6,298 bases of DNA from an uncultured bacterium. Lineage in GTDB: Bacteria > UBP6 > UBA1177 > JAKLFG01. The DNA lies in assembly GCA_938048925.1 (NCBI GenBank), contig CALITV010000075.1, positions 1-6,298 of the forward strand. The letters are read 5' to 3'. Shown piece by piece: positions 5,512-6,298 of this stretch (the first letter of the stretch is position 1; each line of letters begins with the position of its first letter). The position numbers and the translations under genes were made by a program. Under the pieces are notes generated by a model. That model was not told where the DNA came from and did not search any database. It worked only from the letters and a program-made list of their open reading frames with translations.

Positions 5512-6298
5512 ATGTGGCGGACCACGGTTGCCCTCTTTGCGGTCTCCTTTGTCGCACGCCTCTTCACCCTGCCGTTCATGGAGATACCTTACGATGAGGC
5601 GGCTTATGCGTGGACGGCGCACAACCTTGCCACGAAGGGAGGATGGCTCGACCTCTATGGCAGCGACGACCTCTTCTTCTTTCCGCCGCTCTACAATTAT
5701 CTCGCTGCGCTCGTGATCAAACTGGGGATAGACCGCCTCTACGCGGTGCGCCTCGTTACTCTCCTCTTTTCATCGGCTATTCCGCCGCTCGTCTATCTTC
5801 TCGCGGTCCGGTCGGGGCTTTCGCGACGCGCGGGACTTATCTCCGCGGCGCTCTGGTTCTTCCTCCCATGGGGGTGGCACCTCTCGGTAGTCGGCATGGT
5901 CGAGACACCGTGGCTTTGCTGTCTTCTTGCGGCGCTCCTCTTTGCGCACCGGGCGCGCACCGAGGGACAAACGCGTGATGCAATAGTTGCGGCGCTCTTT
6001 TTTCTCGCCGGCCTCTGGATCAAAGAGACGATTCTCGGGACAGTGCCTCTTTTTCTCTATGCCCTCTGGGCGCGACGAGATCTTCTTATTCGGTGGAGTG
6101 CCATCGCATTTGCCGGCTTTCTCCCCCTCGCGGTGCAGTCGTTTCTACCGCACGAGTATGACCTCTTCTACGAGATCACGACCCCGCTCATTTTGTGGAA
6201 TAACTTTTCGTTCGATCCGCTCGTTGCCAACTGGGGAATTATACAGGGAACGGCGCTTGCGCCGTGGCAGGGATGGGGACAGGCGTTCACTGTTCTTA
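5512..6298 (+). CDS. GT-C family glycosyltransferase (PMT/ArnT-like), N-terminal part, runs off right edge
   Basis: The frame opens at the ATG at 5512, ten bases after the reductase stop, and stays open to the end of the window (262 residues). The product begins MWRTTVALFAVSFVARL, a first membrane helix. The first loop then carries PYDEAAYAWTAHNLA (26-40), with the Asp28-Glu29 pair typical of GT-C enzymes, and FPPLYNYLAAL (57-67), the usual PPLY motif before the next helices. LWIKETILG (168-176) fits the conserved Lys at the end of a later helix. Many further hydrophobic segments follow. Enzymes of this family (PF13231-like) move a sugar from a polyprenyl-phosphate carrier to lipid A, protein or another acceptor on the periplasmic side. 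The acceptor and sugar cannot be told here. The ribosome binding site is weak (GAGACGAA, overlapping the preceding TGA), which suggests translational coupling. Confidence 0.88.
   Translation, partial: MWRTTVALFAVSFVARLFTLPFMEIPYDEAAYAWTAHNLATKGGWLDLYGSDDLFFFPPLYNYLAALVIKLGIDRLYAVRLVTLLFSSAIPPLVYLLAVRSGLSRRAGLISAALWFFLPWGWHLSVVGMVETPWLCCLLAALLFAHRARTEGQTRDAIVAALFFLAGLWIKETILGTVPLFLYALWARRDLLIRWSAIAFAGFLPLAVQSFLPHEYDLFYEITTPLILWNNFSFDPLVANWGIIQGTALAPWQGWGQAFTVL

Noticed and set aside
4653..5579. 308-codon minus-strand open frame opposite the reductase gene
   Set aside because: The translation is highly charged and low in recognisable motifs, and it crosses both promoters and the whole reductase gene, which is clearly the real coding strand.

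Overview
The window carries five protein-coding genes: three complete and two cut by the window edges. There are no RNA genes, insertion sequences or CRISPR repeats that I can see. Coding is dense, GC is moderately high with G/C-rich third codon positions, and Shine-Dalgarno sites are purine-rich. This suggests a bacterial chromosome. The lineage cannot be fixed from this sequence alone. A steroid-5-alpha-reductase-type protein in a bacterium occurs in spirochaetes of the Leptospira group among others, but that is only a hint.

Layout. (1) At the left edge, minus strand, lies the N-terminal third or so of an integral membrane protein that continues beyond base 1. (2) After a 52-bp divergent gap holding a perfect 8-bp inverted repeat, a plus-strand gene (358-1953) encodes a membrane-anchored protein with coiled coil, a GAF-like domain and a histidine-kinase-like core. 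That core has lost the phosphoacceptor histidine and the recognisable ATP-binding motifs. (3) Converging on it, with the two TAA stops sharing one TTAA, is a full-length alaS (alanyl-tRNA synthetase, 881 aa, minus strand, 4595-1950). (4) A 156-bp divergent promoter region separates alaS from a plus-strand gene for a 249-aa steroid 5-alpha-reductase family membrane enzyme (4752-5501). (5) Ten bases further on is the start of a GT-C (PMT/ArnT-like) polyprenyl-phosphate-sugar-dependent glycosyltransferase, which runs off the right edge.

How they fit. alaS is housekeeping. The reductase and glycosyltransferase look like one operon and may act together on a lipid or lipid-linked glycan at the membrane. 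The degenerate kinase looks like a signalling protein that kept the kinase fold as a scaffold or sensor rather than a catalyst. The most unusual items are this pseudo-kinase, with its only two cysteines clustered in a CGHGADC motif, and the bacterial 5-alpha-reductase coupled to a GT-C enzyme. I see no clear evidence of an entirely new multi-gene system.
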